From positions 1 to 8,910 of the forward strand of contig JAKJFO010000168.1 of assembly GCA_022704885.1 (NCBI GenBank): a DNA stretch of 8,910 nt, written 5' to 3'. Made by a program: the position numbers and the translations under genes. Origin of the DNA: Candidatus Rifleibacteriota bacterium (lineage in GTDB: Bacteria; Riflebacteria; Ozemobacteria; Ozemobacterales; Ozemobacteraceae). Below the pieces are notes generated by a model, which was not told where the DNA came from, searched no databases, and saw nothing but the letters and a program-made list of their open reading frames with translations. Positions 1-5,975 of this stretch are shown here, piece after piece (the stretch's first letter is position 1; every line of letters begins with the position of its first letter).

Positions 1-1
1 C

Positions 2-283
2 CGCAAAGCCGCTGCAGAAGTGCCGACCGGGCCAGAAGAAACTCTGTTTGCCAACCTGCGCCGCCTGCGCCTGCTGCTGGCCCGAAAACTTTCATTGCCG
101 CCATACATGATTTTTGCTGATTCGGTGCTGGTTTCGATGTCGGTTCTCAAACCGGCCGACGCCGCGGCATTACGCGAAATCAAGGGAGTTGGCGACAACA
201 AGCGCGACCGCTACGGCAAAGCTTTTCTCGCAGTGATCGCCGGCGCCGACCCTGAAAGCGTCGCCGACGAATTTCCATCATAA
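2..283 (+). CDS. RecQ-type DNA helicase, C-terminal fragment (HRDC domain)
   Basis: This is the 3' end of a gene whose start lies before the window; the reading frame is open from base 2, so the internal GTG at 20 is not a true start. The visible 93 or so residues form one HRDC domain, running from LFANLRRLRLLLARK through LPPYMIFADSVL to IKGVGDNKRDRYGKAFL. The pattern of a basic helix, 'PPY.IFAD', then 'I.GVG..K..RYG..FL' is typical of the helicase-and-RNaseD C-terminal domain that binds DNA structures. RecQ is the most usual host of a C-terminal HRDC with this wording. RNase D or a UvrD/Rep-type helicase would be alternatives, because the catalytic part is outside the window. The product would act in recombination and repair in the cytoplasm. 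No rho-independent terminator is evident after the stop. Confidence 0.75.
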   Translation, partial: RKAAAEVPTGPEETLFANLRRLRLLLARKLSLPPYMIFADSVLVSMSVLKPADAAALREIKGVGDNKRDRYGKAFLAVIAGADPESVADEFPS

Positions 284-396
284 CTTGTCAAGATCTGGTA
301 AACTTTTGCCGGGGTTTGCAGTAATATAGGTATGTTATTTAAGATTATCTGCTGCACGTGCGCGGGCGTTAGTGGCCGCACAGAAGGAGAGAGTCG
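284..396. other. Intergenic region before the SH3-peptidase gene
   Basis: This 113-base gap is AT-rich from about 297 to 350 and becomes GC-rich just before the next gene. It should carry the promoter of the exported-protein pair, but no convincing sigma-70 pair stands out. TTGCAG (316-321) with TAAGAT (340-345) at an 18-base spacing is a weak candidate. A clear Shine-Dalgarno AGAAGGAGAG ends at about 391, well placed for the ATG at 397. GTGCG (358-362) and CGCAC (377-381) could pair into a short stem just upstream of the ribosome binding site, but it is too weak to call a regulatory structure. Confidence 0.4.
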
Positions 397-1710
397 ATGA
401 AATCGCTCAGAGTCATATTATGCATTTTGGTGCTGCTGGTCTGCTCGTTGCCTTATGGCAACAGCCTGCTGGCTCAGTCTGCCGATGACGTGTTCGGAGG
501 GCAGCCGGTCAGCTTAAAGAATGAGGGCGATACCTCAGCTGCGCAGAGTGCCGCTGTATCTGAAGATGGCTCGGGCAAGGGCGGTCGCACCGGTACCGTT
601 GTCGTCTCGCCATCTCTCAATGTGCGCACCGGCCCCTGGGGCGAAATCATCGGCTCGCTTTACAATGGCAACAAGGTCGAAATCCTCGGCTCAAGCGGCG
701 ACTGGTATCAGATCAGCTTCGGCGGCAGAACCGCTTACGTTCATTCTGATTATGTTGTAGACAGTGGTGCTGCGAGTTCTTCACAGACTACCTCTGGTAC
801 GGTTAATGCATATCCTGGCCTGAATATCAGAACCTCACCCTGGGGCAACATTGTCGGCAGCTTCAGCAGTGGCGCCAAAGTCGTCATCGTAGGACGCGAG
901 GGAGACTGGTACAAGATCAAATATGGTGGTGGAACAGCCTACGTTCACTCAGACTATGTTGTGACCGGTTCCAGCAGCTCGACACCGGCTCCATCGACTC
1001 CGCCAACTTCTACCGGTGTGGTAAACGCCGATCCATCTCTCAACGTGCGAACCGGGCCGTGGGGAACCATTATCGGCAGCTTCAGCAACGGCAGCCGGGT
1101 AACCATACTCGGCCGCGAAGGCGACTGGTATCGGGTCAGCTATAACGGCCAGACAGCTTACTGCCACGCCAGTTACATCTCGGCCGGCTCCAGCAGCACT
1201 CCGGCGCCAACCACGCCCACTGCGCCACCGACAACCGGCGCCGGCGGCAAGACCGTTCTCAATGTGCCGCAACAGTGCCAGGGTGCAGTCAACTGTCCGG
1301 TCCCATGGTCAGCCTGCGGCCCGACTTCGCTGGGCATGGCACTGGCTTATCATGGCAAAGGCAACGCCGGAGCGCTGGCCGCGGATCTCTGGTATAAATG
1401 CAGCACCACCGGCTCAGCCGGAACCTCGCACGCCGGCATGCTCGCCGGTGCCCGCGCCTACGGTTTCCCGAATGCAAAATGGAGCTACAGCGTTGGCTTG
1501 TCATGGGTCAAAGAACAGATCCGTGCCGGCAAGCCGGTCATCGCCAATGTCTACAACCATTACGTCGTCATCACCGGCATCGACGACAACGGCAACATCT
1601 ATTACAACGACCCGGCCAAATGGTCGGTACCACAGGTTAAATCATACGACGCCTTCTCAGCCTGGTGGAACGGTGGCGGCTGCTATCACGCGGCCATGAC
1701 ACTGCAATAA
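397..1710 (+). CDS. Exported protein: three SH3b repeats plus C39-like cysteine peptidase domain
   Basis: The 437-residue product starts with a signal peptide (MKSLR, then a hydrophobic stretch to about residue 21, cleavage near 26-29), so it is probably secreted or periplasmic. Three bacterial SH3 repeats follow at about residues 66-121, 134-189 and 207-262. Each has the 'LN(V/I)RT.PWG.I(I/V)GS', 'G.WY' and 'TAY.H..Y(V/I)' signatures. Ser/Thr/Pro-rich linkers separate them. SH3b domains usually bind cell-wall peptides or glycans. From about residue 285 the C-terminus matches the peptidase C39-like fold: WSACGPTSLGMAL with candidate nucleophile Cys307, NHYVVITGID with His388, and YYNDPA with Asp405. 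Four further cysteines (294, 300, 335, 429) could form disulfides outside the cytoplasm. A role as a secreted peptidase or amidase aimed at wall or peptide substrates is inference. The start is supported by the strong Shine-Dalgarno and by the signal peptide. The next gene begins 19 bases downstream, so the two are probably co-transcribed. Confidence 0.85.
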   Translation: MKSLRVILCILVLLVCSLPYGNSLLAQSADDVFGGQPVSLKNEGDTSAAQSAAVSEDGSGKGGRTGTVVVSPSLNVRTGPWGEIIGSLYNGNKVEILGSSGDWYQISFGGRTAYVHSDYVVDSGAASSSQTTSGTVNAYPGLNIRTSPWGNIVGSFSSGAKVVIVGREGDWYKIKYGGGTAYVHSDYVVTGSSSSTPAPSTPPTSTGVVNADPSLNVRTGPWGTIIGSFSNGSRVTILGREGDWYRVSYNGQTAYCHASYISAGSSSTPAPTTPTAPPTTGAGGKTVLNVPQQCQGAVNCPVPWSACGPTSLGMALAYHGKGNAGALAADLWYKCSTTGSAGTSHAGMLAGARAYGFPNAKWSYSVGLSWVKEQIRAGKPVIANVYNHYVVITGIDDNGNIYYNDPAKWSVPQVKSYDAFSAWWNGGGCYHAAMTLQ

Positions 1711-1729
1711 GCTCGGAGATAACCAAGAA

Positions 1730-2638
1730 ATGAAGACTACATCTATACTTCTGGCAATACTGTTTGTTGTTCCTATGTTCACCGCAAGCCTGTCAGCGGC
1801 TCCTGCCGCGGGGAAGGATGCCGGCGTCTTCGTGCCGGGCCGGTTCATGTCTCTGGCGGGCGCGCCAGACGGGTCGGTTTATCTGCTCTCAGAGAATCAT
1901 CAGCTTGTCTGCATCAGGTCAGACGGCAGTCAGAGCATCATCGAGCTGCCGCGCATCATGGAATCGAAGCCGACAGACCGCCTCTGCGATCTTTCGATAA
2001 ATGGTAACTCGGTCGCACTCTGCGGGTTTGCTTTTCCGGTGCTGTTTGTGCTCGATCTGCAAAAGCCGACTGAATTCAGCATCGTTCGTGCCTCTGACCA
2101 GGAAGCGGCTTCTCTTCACCTTCTCAACGTCAGTCGCGACAATGATAGCTGGCGGGTTCGCGATGCTGAAGGCTATGTTTTTAAACTTAAACATGAACAG
2201 CCTCTGAGCCGCTTGCCCGCTTTTTCGGTTCTCGAACCCGATGAAAACGGTAAGGCCATCGTCATGCCGTCACCACGAAGCGAAAACGACCCGTTGCTGA
2301 CCGGCCGCGTTCAAAAAGAAGACGGCCGCCTGCTCTGGGCCGCTCCTTCGCCGGCAGCACCACGCCGGGTAATGTCTGTCGATTTTCTTGGTATCGATAC
2401 TGCCGGTCGTCACAACTTCGTGGTCATGACCAGCAGCGGCGAACTTGATTCTGAATTTACTGTTTACGCCGTTCGTCGCGGCAAAGTAGTCGCTTCAGCT
2501 TCGCTGCCAGGTCCGGCTGGTCTCGAAATGCAGCGTTTCTGTCGTCTTTCACCCGATGGCTCGATTGTTTACGCAGAGGCGGCAAAGCAGGGCCAGGAAG
2601 GTATTGTGCTCAAGCGCATCAAGCTCGCCGAAAATTGA
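1730..2638 (+). CDS. Exported protein of unknown function, possibly beta-propeller-like
   Basis: I do not recognise this 302-residue protein. It begins with a clear signal peptide (MKTTSILLAILFVVPMF, then SLSAAPAAG with AxA-type cleavage options near residues 24-28). The mature part contains motifs reminiscent of NHL, WD or PQQ blades: 'GAPDGSVYLLSENHQLVCIRSDG' near the N-terminus and 'CRLSPDGSIVYAEAA' near the C-terminus. Between them are alternating hydrophobic strands, so a small beta-propeller is possible but not shown. No catalytic motif is visible. The ATG at 1730 has GGAG at 1715-1718, an acceptable but not strong ribosome binding site. It lies 19 bases after the SH3-peptidase gene and probably works with it in the envelope; this is inferred from position only. 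The stop codon TGA ends directly against the stop codon of the convergent MFS gene. Confidence 0.75.
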   Translation: MKTTSILLAILFVVPMFTASLSAAPAAGKDAGVFVPGRFMSLAGAPDGSVYLLSENHQLVCIRSDGSQSIIELPRIMESKPTDRLCDLSINGNSVALCGFAFPVLFVLDLQKPTEFSIVRASDQEAASLHLLNVSRDNDSWRVRDAEGYVFKLKHEQPLSRLPAFSVLEPDENGKAIVMPSPRSENDPLLTGRVQKEDGRLLWAAPSPAAPRRVMSVDFLGIDTAGRHNFVVMTSSGELDSEFTVYAVRRGKVVASASLPGPAGLEMQRFCRLSPDGSIVYAEAAKQGQEGIVLKRIKLAEN

Positions 2639-3916
2639 TCAGCTGCTGATAATCGGCTTGCTGGCAGCTACCTGTAAACGCTTTTTCAGCTTTTCCCATG
2701 GATGGAAGAACCTGTAGTAGAGTGCGGCAGAAACAAGATAGCAGGTAAAGGCGATATAGAGAGAAGTATCGTAGCCATAGTCTTTTATTATGCCGCCGGA
2801 AAAGAACATGGCGGTGGCCCAGGCCAGGTTCCATGACATGCTCTCGGCTGCTGAAGCACGTGCGCGGTGGCGTTGTGGCACTATTTCCATGGTGGTTTCC
2901 TGGCGCATTGGCGTACACATGTTCATGAATGCGCCTCTGAAAATGAAACACAGTGAGCAGAGCCATAGCTCATGACTCCATGCCATCAGCAGCATGAACG
3001 GCAGCGAGCATAGCTGCGATACTGCGACGCCTTTGATCAGACCTATGCGTTTAGCCAGAAAAGGTGAGCTGATCGAGCCGAGTGCAGTGCCAAACTGACC
3101 CATCGCGAAAACCATGCCGATCTGCGGAATCGAAGCGCCGACCCAGTCGCGAAAATACAGATTGAAATAGGGTACGATCATGCCGGCGCCAAAGCCGATA
3201 AGCGCATTACACAAGCTGAAACGGGCGATCAGCTTCCATGGGTTGCTGGCGCCGGTCTGTTCAGAATTTTCGTGCGATTCAGCTGTTAAAGGCCTTTCGC
3301 TTTTTACTCTGCCTGACATTCCCTGTGCTGGAATCAGTGCTATAAAAGTAAAAAAGACGCCTATCCACAGCGAATATTGCAGCCGGTCAGCTTCAAGATT
3401 TGCCAGCGCCGGGTTCAGCCAGGCGAACAGTCTTGGCAGCCATCCGGCAATGAAACCGGCCAGAATGCTGGTTACCCACATCAGTGTGAAACTGACGCTG
3501 AAAATATAGGGTCTCTGGCGGCGCCGGCTGTTTTCCTGCAGGTAGGGCTGAACCGAAACCATCATGGCGCCGTTGCCGCTGCCTGACAGCAGCACCGCTG
3601 CGATCAGATAGTTAAGTTCTCGCGAACTGGCAAGCGTTGAAAGGCCAGAACCGAGAAGAACCAGCCCCAGCAGATAGGTCGTTCGCCGCGTCGTGCGGTC
3701 AGCCAGCACTCCCATCGGGATCGATGCAATAGCTGCGCACAGCGACTGAAACGCGAGCAGGCGCCCGATCATTTCTTCTGAAAAACCGATAGATCGCAGA
3801 TAAAGATTAAGCAGAACCGAAAACACGCCCATGCCGATGCCAAAAAGAGCCTGCGCGGCAAAAAGCCTTCGCACCGAAGCAGGGAAGGTTCGCATCATCA
3901 GCAGCATCTGGTTCAT
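2639..3916 (-). CDS. Major facilitator superfamily (MFS) permease
   Basis: A 425-residue, strongly hydrophobic protein with the two-halves layout of 12-helix MFS transporters. The loop between helices 2 and 3 has the MFS motif A, GVLADRTTRR (about residues 69-78, with Gly69, Asp73, Arg74, Arg77 and Arg78). The second half starts near 'IGFGAGMIVPYFNLYF' and has a weaker equivalent loop, 'SPFLAKRIGLIKG'. A hydrophilic central loop around residues 205-225 (KSERPLTAESHENSEQ) separates the halves. It should be a secondary transporter in the inner membrane; the substrate cannot be told from the sequence, and drug, sugar or metabolite export are all possible. The start codon at 3914-3916 is preceded on the minus strand by GGAG at a suitable distance. 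The gene follows the Crp/Fnr regulator by 76 bases on the same strand but has its own likely promoter in that gap. Confidence 0.88.
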   Translation of the reverse strand: MNQMLLMMRTFPASVRRLFAAQALFGIGMGVFSVLLNLYLRSIGFSEEMIGRLLAFQSLCAAIASIPMGVLADRTTRRTTYLLGLVLLGSGLSTLASSRELNYLIAAVLLSGSGNGAMMVSVQPYLQENSRRRQRPYIFSVSFTLMWVTSILAGFIAGWLPRLFAWLNPALANLEADRLQYSLWIGVFFTFIALIPAQGMSGRVKSERPLTAESHENSEQTGASNPWKLIARFSLCNALIGFGAGMIVPYFNLYFRDWVGASIPQIGMVFAMGQFGTALGSISSPFLAKRIGLIKGVAVSQLCSLPFMLLMAWSHELWLCSLCFIFRGAFMNMCTPMRQETTMEIVPQRHRARASAAESMSWNLAWATAMFFSGGIIKDYGYDTSLYIAFTCYLVSAALYYRFFHPWEKLKKRLQVAASKPIISS

Positions 3917-3956
3917 AATCGGCTCCGGCTCAGATAAACAACAAAAACCAAACCCG

Positions 3957-3985
3957 ATTTTGCTCTACCGCCGCCTTAAAGTCAA
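3957..3985 (-). promoter_or_regulatory. Putative sigma-70 promoter of the MFS gene
   Basis: On the minus strand TTGACT (3985-3980, five of six consensus -35 bases) and CAAAAT (3962-3957, four of six consensus -10 bases) are separated by exactly 17 bases. The -10 box lies about 40 bases from the MFS start codon. This suggests the MFS gene can be transcribed independently of the regulator upstream of it. The -35 begins with TTGAC, the same half-site as the operator at 4725-4740, but the matching second half is absent. Confidence 0.5.
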
Positions 3986-3992
3986 GCCTGCT

Positions 3993-4685
3993 TCAGATTT
4001 CCTGCAATTTTTCGCCGCTGGCAATGCTGGCGAGCATTTCGCAGTCGAGAATCTCGATGCGGCTGGCACTGACTTTGATGGCGCCGCTTTCCTGCAGCTT
4101 TTTGAAGGTACGGCTGAGAGTGGCTGGAATGGTGCCAATGCGTGATGCCAGAGCACTTTTGCTCAAGTCGAGTTCGATTACTCGATTTTCGCTTGAAACG
4201 CAGTTTTTGACCAGATATTTAGCCAGCCGGGCGGTGACGTCTTTGAGCGAAAGGTCGTCGATCAGCTCTACAAACTGTCGCAGGCGTCGCGAGAGGATCG
4301 CGAGCATATTCAAAAAGACTTCAGGCTGCCGGCGGCCGAGTTCGACGAAGCGGTCGCGGGCAAAATAGATAAGCCTCGACTTCTTAACAGCAGATGCACA
4401 GGCCGGGTAGGCGGTTCCCTGAAAGACCGGCACTTCTCCGACAATCTCGCCGGGGCCGAACTGATGAATTACCTGTTCGCGCCCGTCGCCGCCAATTCGG
4501 TATACCTTGACGGCGCCGCTGCAGATCAGATAAAAGCCGGTGGCTTCCTGGTGCTGCATGAACAGGGTTTCGTCACCGGTCAGGGTGCGTTCGACCGCTA
4601 TTTCTGCGAGCGCTTCCAGAAAAGCCGGTTTCATTTCTCGCAGAAGCTCGCTTTTGCTGATGCTTTCAAGTATGTGTCGATTCAT
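3993..4685 (-). CDS. Crp/Fnr-family transcriptional regulator, HcpR-like by context
   Basis: The 230-residue protein has an N-terminal cyclic-nucleotide-binding-type beta-barrel (about residues 15-125, with 'ETLFMQHQEATGFYLICSGAVKVYR' and 'FGPGEIVGEVPVF'). A long dimerisation helix follows (about 125-150), then a C-terminal Crp-type winged helix (about 165-215) containing 'KSALASRIGTIPATLSRTFKKLQESGAI'. There is no N-terminal cysteine cluster like that of FNR, and the four scattered cysteines do not suggest an iron-sulfur sensor. This fits the Dnr/HcpR type, several members of which are known to sense NO through heme. The cAMP-contacting RS motif of CRP is not evident either. It is divergent from the ferredoxin-cupin-hcp operon with a shared 121-base gap holding a Crp/Fnr-type palindrome, so it most likely controls that operon. 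The HcpR assignment rests on this context and is inference. The start has GAGG upstream. The recognition helix has Ala188 where Glu is common. Confidence 0.85.
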   Translation of the reverse strand: MNRHILESISKSELLREMKPAFLEALAEIAVERTLTGDETLFMQHQEATGFYLICSGAVKVYRIGGDGREQVIHQFGPGEIVGEVPVFQGTAYPACASAVKKSRLIYFARDRFVELGRRQPEVFLNMLAILSRRLRQFVELIDDLSLKDVTARLAKYLVKNCVSSENRVIELDLSKSALASRIGTIPATLSRTFKKLQESGAIKVSASRIEILDCEMLASIASGEKLQEI

Positions 4686-4724
4686 CCGGGCCTCGAATAA
4701 AAATATTTAAAAAAAATTCGCTTA

Positions 4725-4740
4725 TTTGACTTAAGTCAAA
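4725..4740. promoter_or_regulatory. Perfect palindromic operator, Crp/Fnr type
   Basis: TTTGACTTAAGTCAAA is a perfect 16-base palindrome; its core TTGAC-N4-GTCAA has the 5-4-5 geometry of Crp/Fnr-family operators (FNR: TTGAT-N4-ATCAA). The centre is between 4732 and 4733. If the CATAAT at 4762-4767 is the -10 box of the ferredoxin-cupin-hcp operon, the transcription start falls near 4774 and the palindrome is centred at -41.5, the class II activator position. The same site lies close to the AT-rich region that probably holds the regulator's own minus-strand promoter, so autoregulation is possible. Confidence 0.75.
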
Positions 4741-4745
4741 GCTTA

Positions 4746-4764
4746 ATGGTCGTGTTTCGACCAT
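4746..4764. promoter_or_regulatory. Second inverted repeat in the operon promoter (7-5-7)
   Basis: ATGGTCG (4746-4752) and CGACCAT (4758-4764) are perfect inverted repeats around a 5-base spacer TGTTT. The element begins 6 bases after the Crp/Fnr-type palindrome and ends inside the proposed -10 box. It therefore fills the promoter spacer and would be an effective repressor site. It probably lies upstream of the transcription start and so would not be a leader hairpin. The cognate protein is unknown. Confidence 0.45.
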
Positions 4765-4767
4765 AAT
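4762..4767 (+). promoter_or_regulatory. Putative -10 box of the ferredoxin-cupin-hcp operon
   Basis: CATAAT matches five of six bases of the TATAAT consensus. No good -35 lies 16-18 bases upstream (the sequence there reads AAAGCT or AAGCTT), as expected for an activator-dependent promoter. The palindrome centre lies 41.5 bases upstream of the start site predicted from this box. The resulting leader would be about 33 bases, ending in the AAAGGAG ribosome binding site at 4792-4798. Confidence 0.5.
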
Positions 4768-4806
4768 AATAATGTAAGAAACGAAAAAAACAAAGGAGCA
4801 AAACCG

Positions 4807-5607
4807 ATGGCCACAAGAAAAATCATCAGTATCAACGAAGATCTCTGCAACGGCTGCGGCAACTGTATAACCGGATGCGCTGAAGGCGCTCTGCAGCTGG
4901 TTAATGGCAAGGCAAAGCTGGTCAAGGAAACCTATTGCGATGGTTTTGGTGACTGCATCGGAACCTGCCCGACCGGTGCCCTCAAGATTGTCGAAAAAGA
5001 AGCTGAAGAATTCGATTTCGATCGCACTATCGAGTATGTCGAGCAGATACGCGGAGCAGCTGGCGCAGAAGCCATGCGCGAAGCTCACAAACAGCACGAA
5101 GCCAAAATGGTCGTCGCTGCGCCGCGCCAGGGCGGTTGCCCCGGCACCCAGATGCGCATGATGAAACAGGCACAGCAGCAGGCCAAGGCCGTCGCCGATG
5201 GCGCCATGCCGGTAGTCATGAAGTCTGAAATTTCGCAGTGGCCGGTGCAGTTGCATCTGTTGCAGCCGAAAGCGCCGTTTTTCAACGGTCGCGAACTGGT
5301 AATACTCTCGACCTGCTCGCCGGTAACCAGTCCTGACGTGCAGTGGCGCTATATCAGAGGCCGCTCGGTTGCTATTGCCTGCCCAAAGCTCGATCGCACC
5401 GAAGGTTATGTCGAAAAGCTCGCAGAAATCTTCACGTCGAATGATATTCCGCGTGTTATCATACTTCGCATGGAAGTTCCCTGCTGCGGTGGCCTGACTG
5501 CAATGGTAAAGGCGGCGCTTGAACTTGGTAAGCCGCAAAACATGGTAGTTGATGAAGTCGTGATGAGTCTCGAAGGCGAAATAACCAGAACCAACAGAAT
5601 CTACTGA
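4807..5607 (+). CDS. Two-domain ferredoxin-like iron-sulfur protein, FrdX type
   Basis: A 266-residue cytoplasmic protein. The N-terminal ferredoxin domain (residues 1-60) has a complete first motif Cys14-x2-Cys17-x2-Cys20-x3-Cys24. The second motif is Cys44-x5-Cys50-x3-Cys54-Pro, in which the usual second cysteine is Phe47. The second centre therefore has one ligand fewer and may be a 3Fe-4S cluster or be degenerate; as far as I recall this CDG.G.C form is common in this family. A middle segment carries 'GGCPGTQMRMMKQ'. The C-terminal domain (about 135-266) has 'QWPVQLHLLQPKAPFF', 'STCSP', 'ACPKLDR' and 'RMEVPCCGG', whose conserved cysteines may bind another centre. Such proteins are recurrent partners of hcp and probably donate electrons to it in place of the Hcr reductase found in enterobacteria; that role is inferred. 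It is the first gene of the operon. The start is fixed by AAAGGAG at 4792-4798. Confidence 0.87.
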   Translation: MATRKIISINEDLCNGCGNCITGCAEGALQLVNGKAKLVKETYCDGFGDCIGTCPTGALKIVEKEAEEFDFDRTIEYVEQIRGAAGAEAMREAHKQHEAKMVVAAPRQGGCPGTQMRMMKQAQQQAKAVADGAMPVVMKSEISQWPVQLHLLQPKAPFFNGRELVILSTCSPVTSPDVQWRYIRGRSVAIACPKLDRTEGYVEKLAEIFTSNDIPRVIILRMEVPCCGGLTAMVKAALELGKPQNMVVDEVVMSLEGEITRTNRIY

Positions 5608-5630
5608 CAAAACAAGGAGGCTTTGCTAAA

Positions 5631-5966
5631 ATGACTCAGGTATGGAAAACAGAAGAAGTTATCAACTTTGCTGATTCAGTTTCTTTTGCAGACGGTTCGA
5701 TCGTCAGCAAGACACTTACCGACAAACCGGCCGGCAGCCTGACGCTGTTTGCGATTGCAAAAGGGCAGGGGATCAGTGAACACAAGTCACCGTTCGATGC
5801 TACAGTACAGGTGATCGAGGGAGAGGGCGAGTTTCAGGTAGGCAGCAGCAAATACAAGGTGCGTGCTGGCGAAGGCCTGATAATGCCGGCCAATGTTCCG
5901 CATGCGGTTCTGCCCGGCAGCGCCTTCAAGATGCTTCTGATCATGATTCGCTCAAAGAACGAGTAA
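5631..5966 (+). CDS. Small single-domain cupin
   Basis: The 111-residue protein is one cupin barrel. Motif 1 reads GQGISEHKSPFDATVQVIEGEGEF and motif 2 reads AGEGLIMPANVPHAV. In the canonical motif 1 two His and a Glu bind the metal; here His51 is kept, the second His position is Ser53, and no Glu is at the expected place. His91 of motif 2 is present. Metal binding is therefore uncertain, and Asp56 or Gln60 might substitute. There is no signal peptide, so it is cytoplasmic. It starts 23 bases after the ferredoxin gene with an ideal AAGGAGG (5614-5620) and lies 36 bases before hcp, so it is part of the operon. A sensor, metal-handling or small-molecule-binding role in nitrosative stress would be a guess; I know of no established function. 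Confidence 0.85.
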   Translation: MTQVWKTEEVINFADSVSFADGSIVSKTLTDKPAGSLTLFAIAKGQGISEHKSPFDATVQVIEGEGEFQVGSSKYKVRAGEGLIMPANVPHAVLPGSAFKMLLIMIRSKNE

Positions 5967-5975
5967 TTTTAAAAT

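Noticed and set aside
294..310. Possible sigma-54 promoter (CTGGTAAACTTTTGCC) before the SH3-peptidase gene
   Set aside because: The GG and GC elements are separated by 9 bases and not the strictly required 10, and the conserved CAC after the GG is missing.
592..1182. DNA tandem repeat or CRISPR-like array in the SH3b region
   Set aside because: The similarity is protein-level repetition of three 56-residue domains with diverged codons and unequal spacers, not a nucleotide repeat array.
4666..5610. Long open frame of 314 codons on the minus strand, antisense to the ferredoxin-like gene
   Set aside because: It mirrors a clearly coding + strand gene with recognised motifs, its translation shows no domain and has a low-complexity Phe/His/Ala composition, and it would run through the operon promoter. 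It is a shadow of codon bias.
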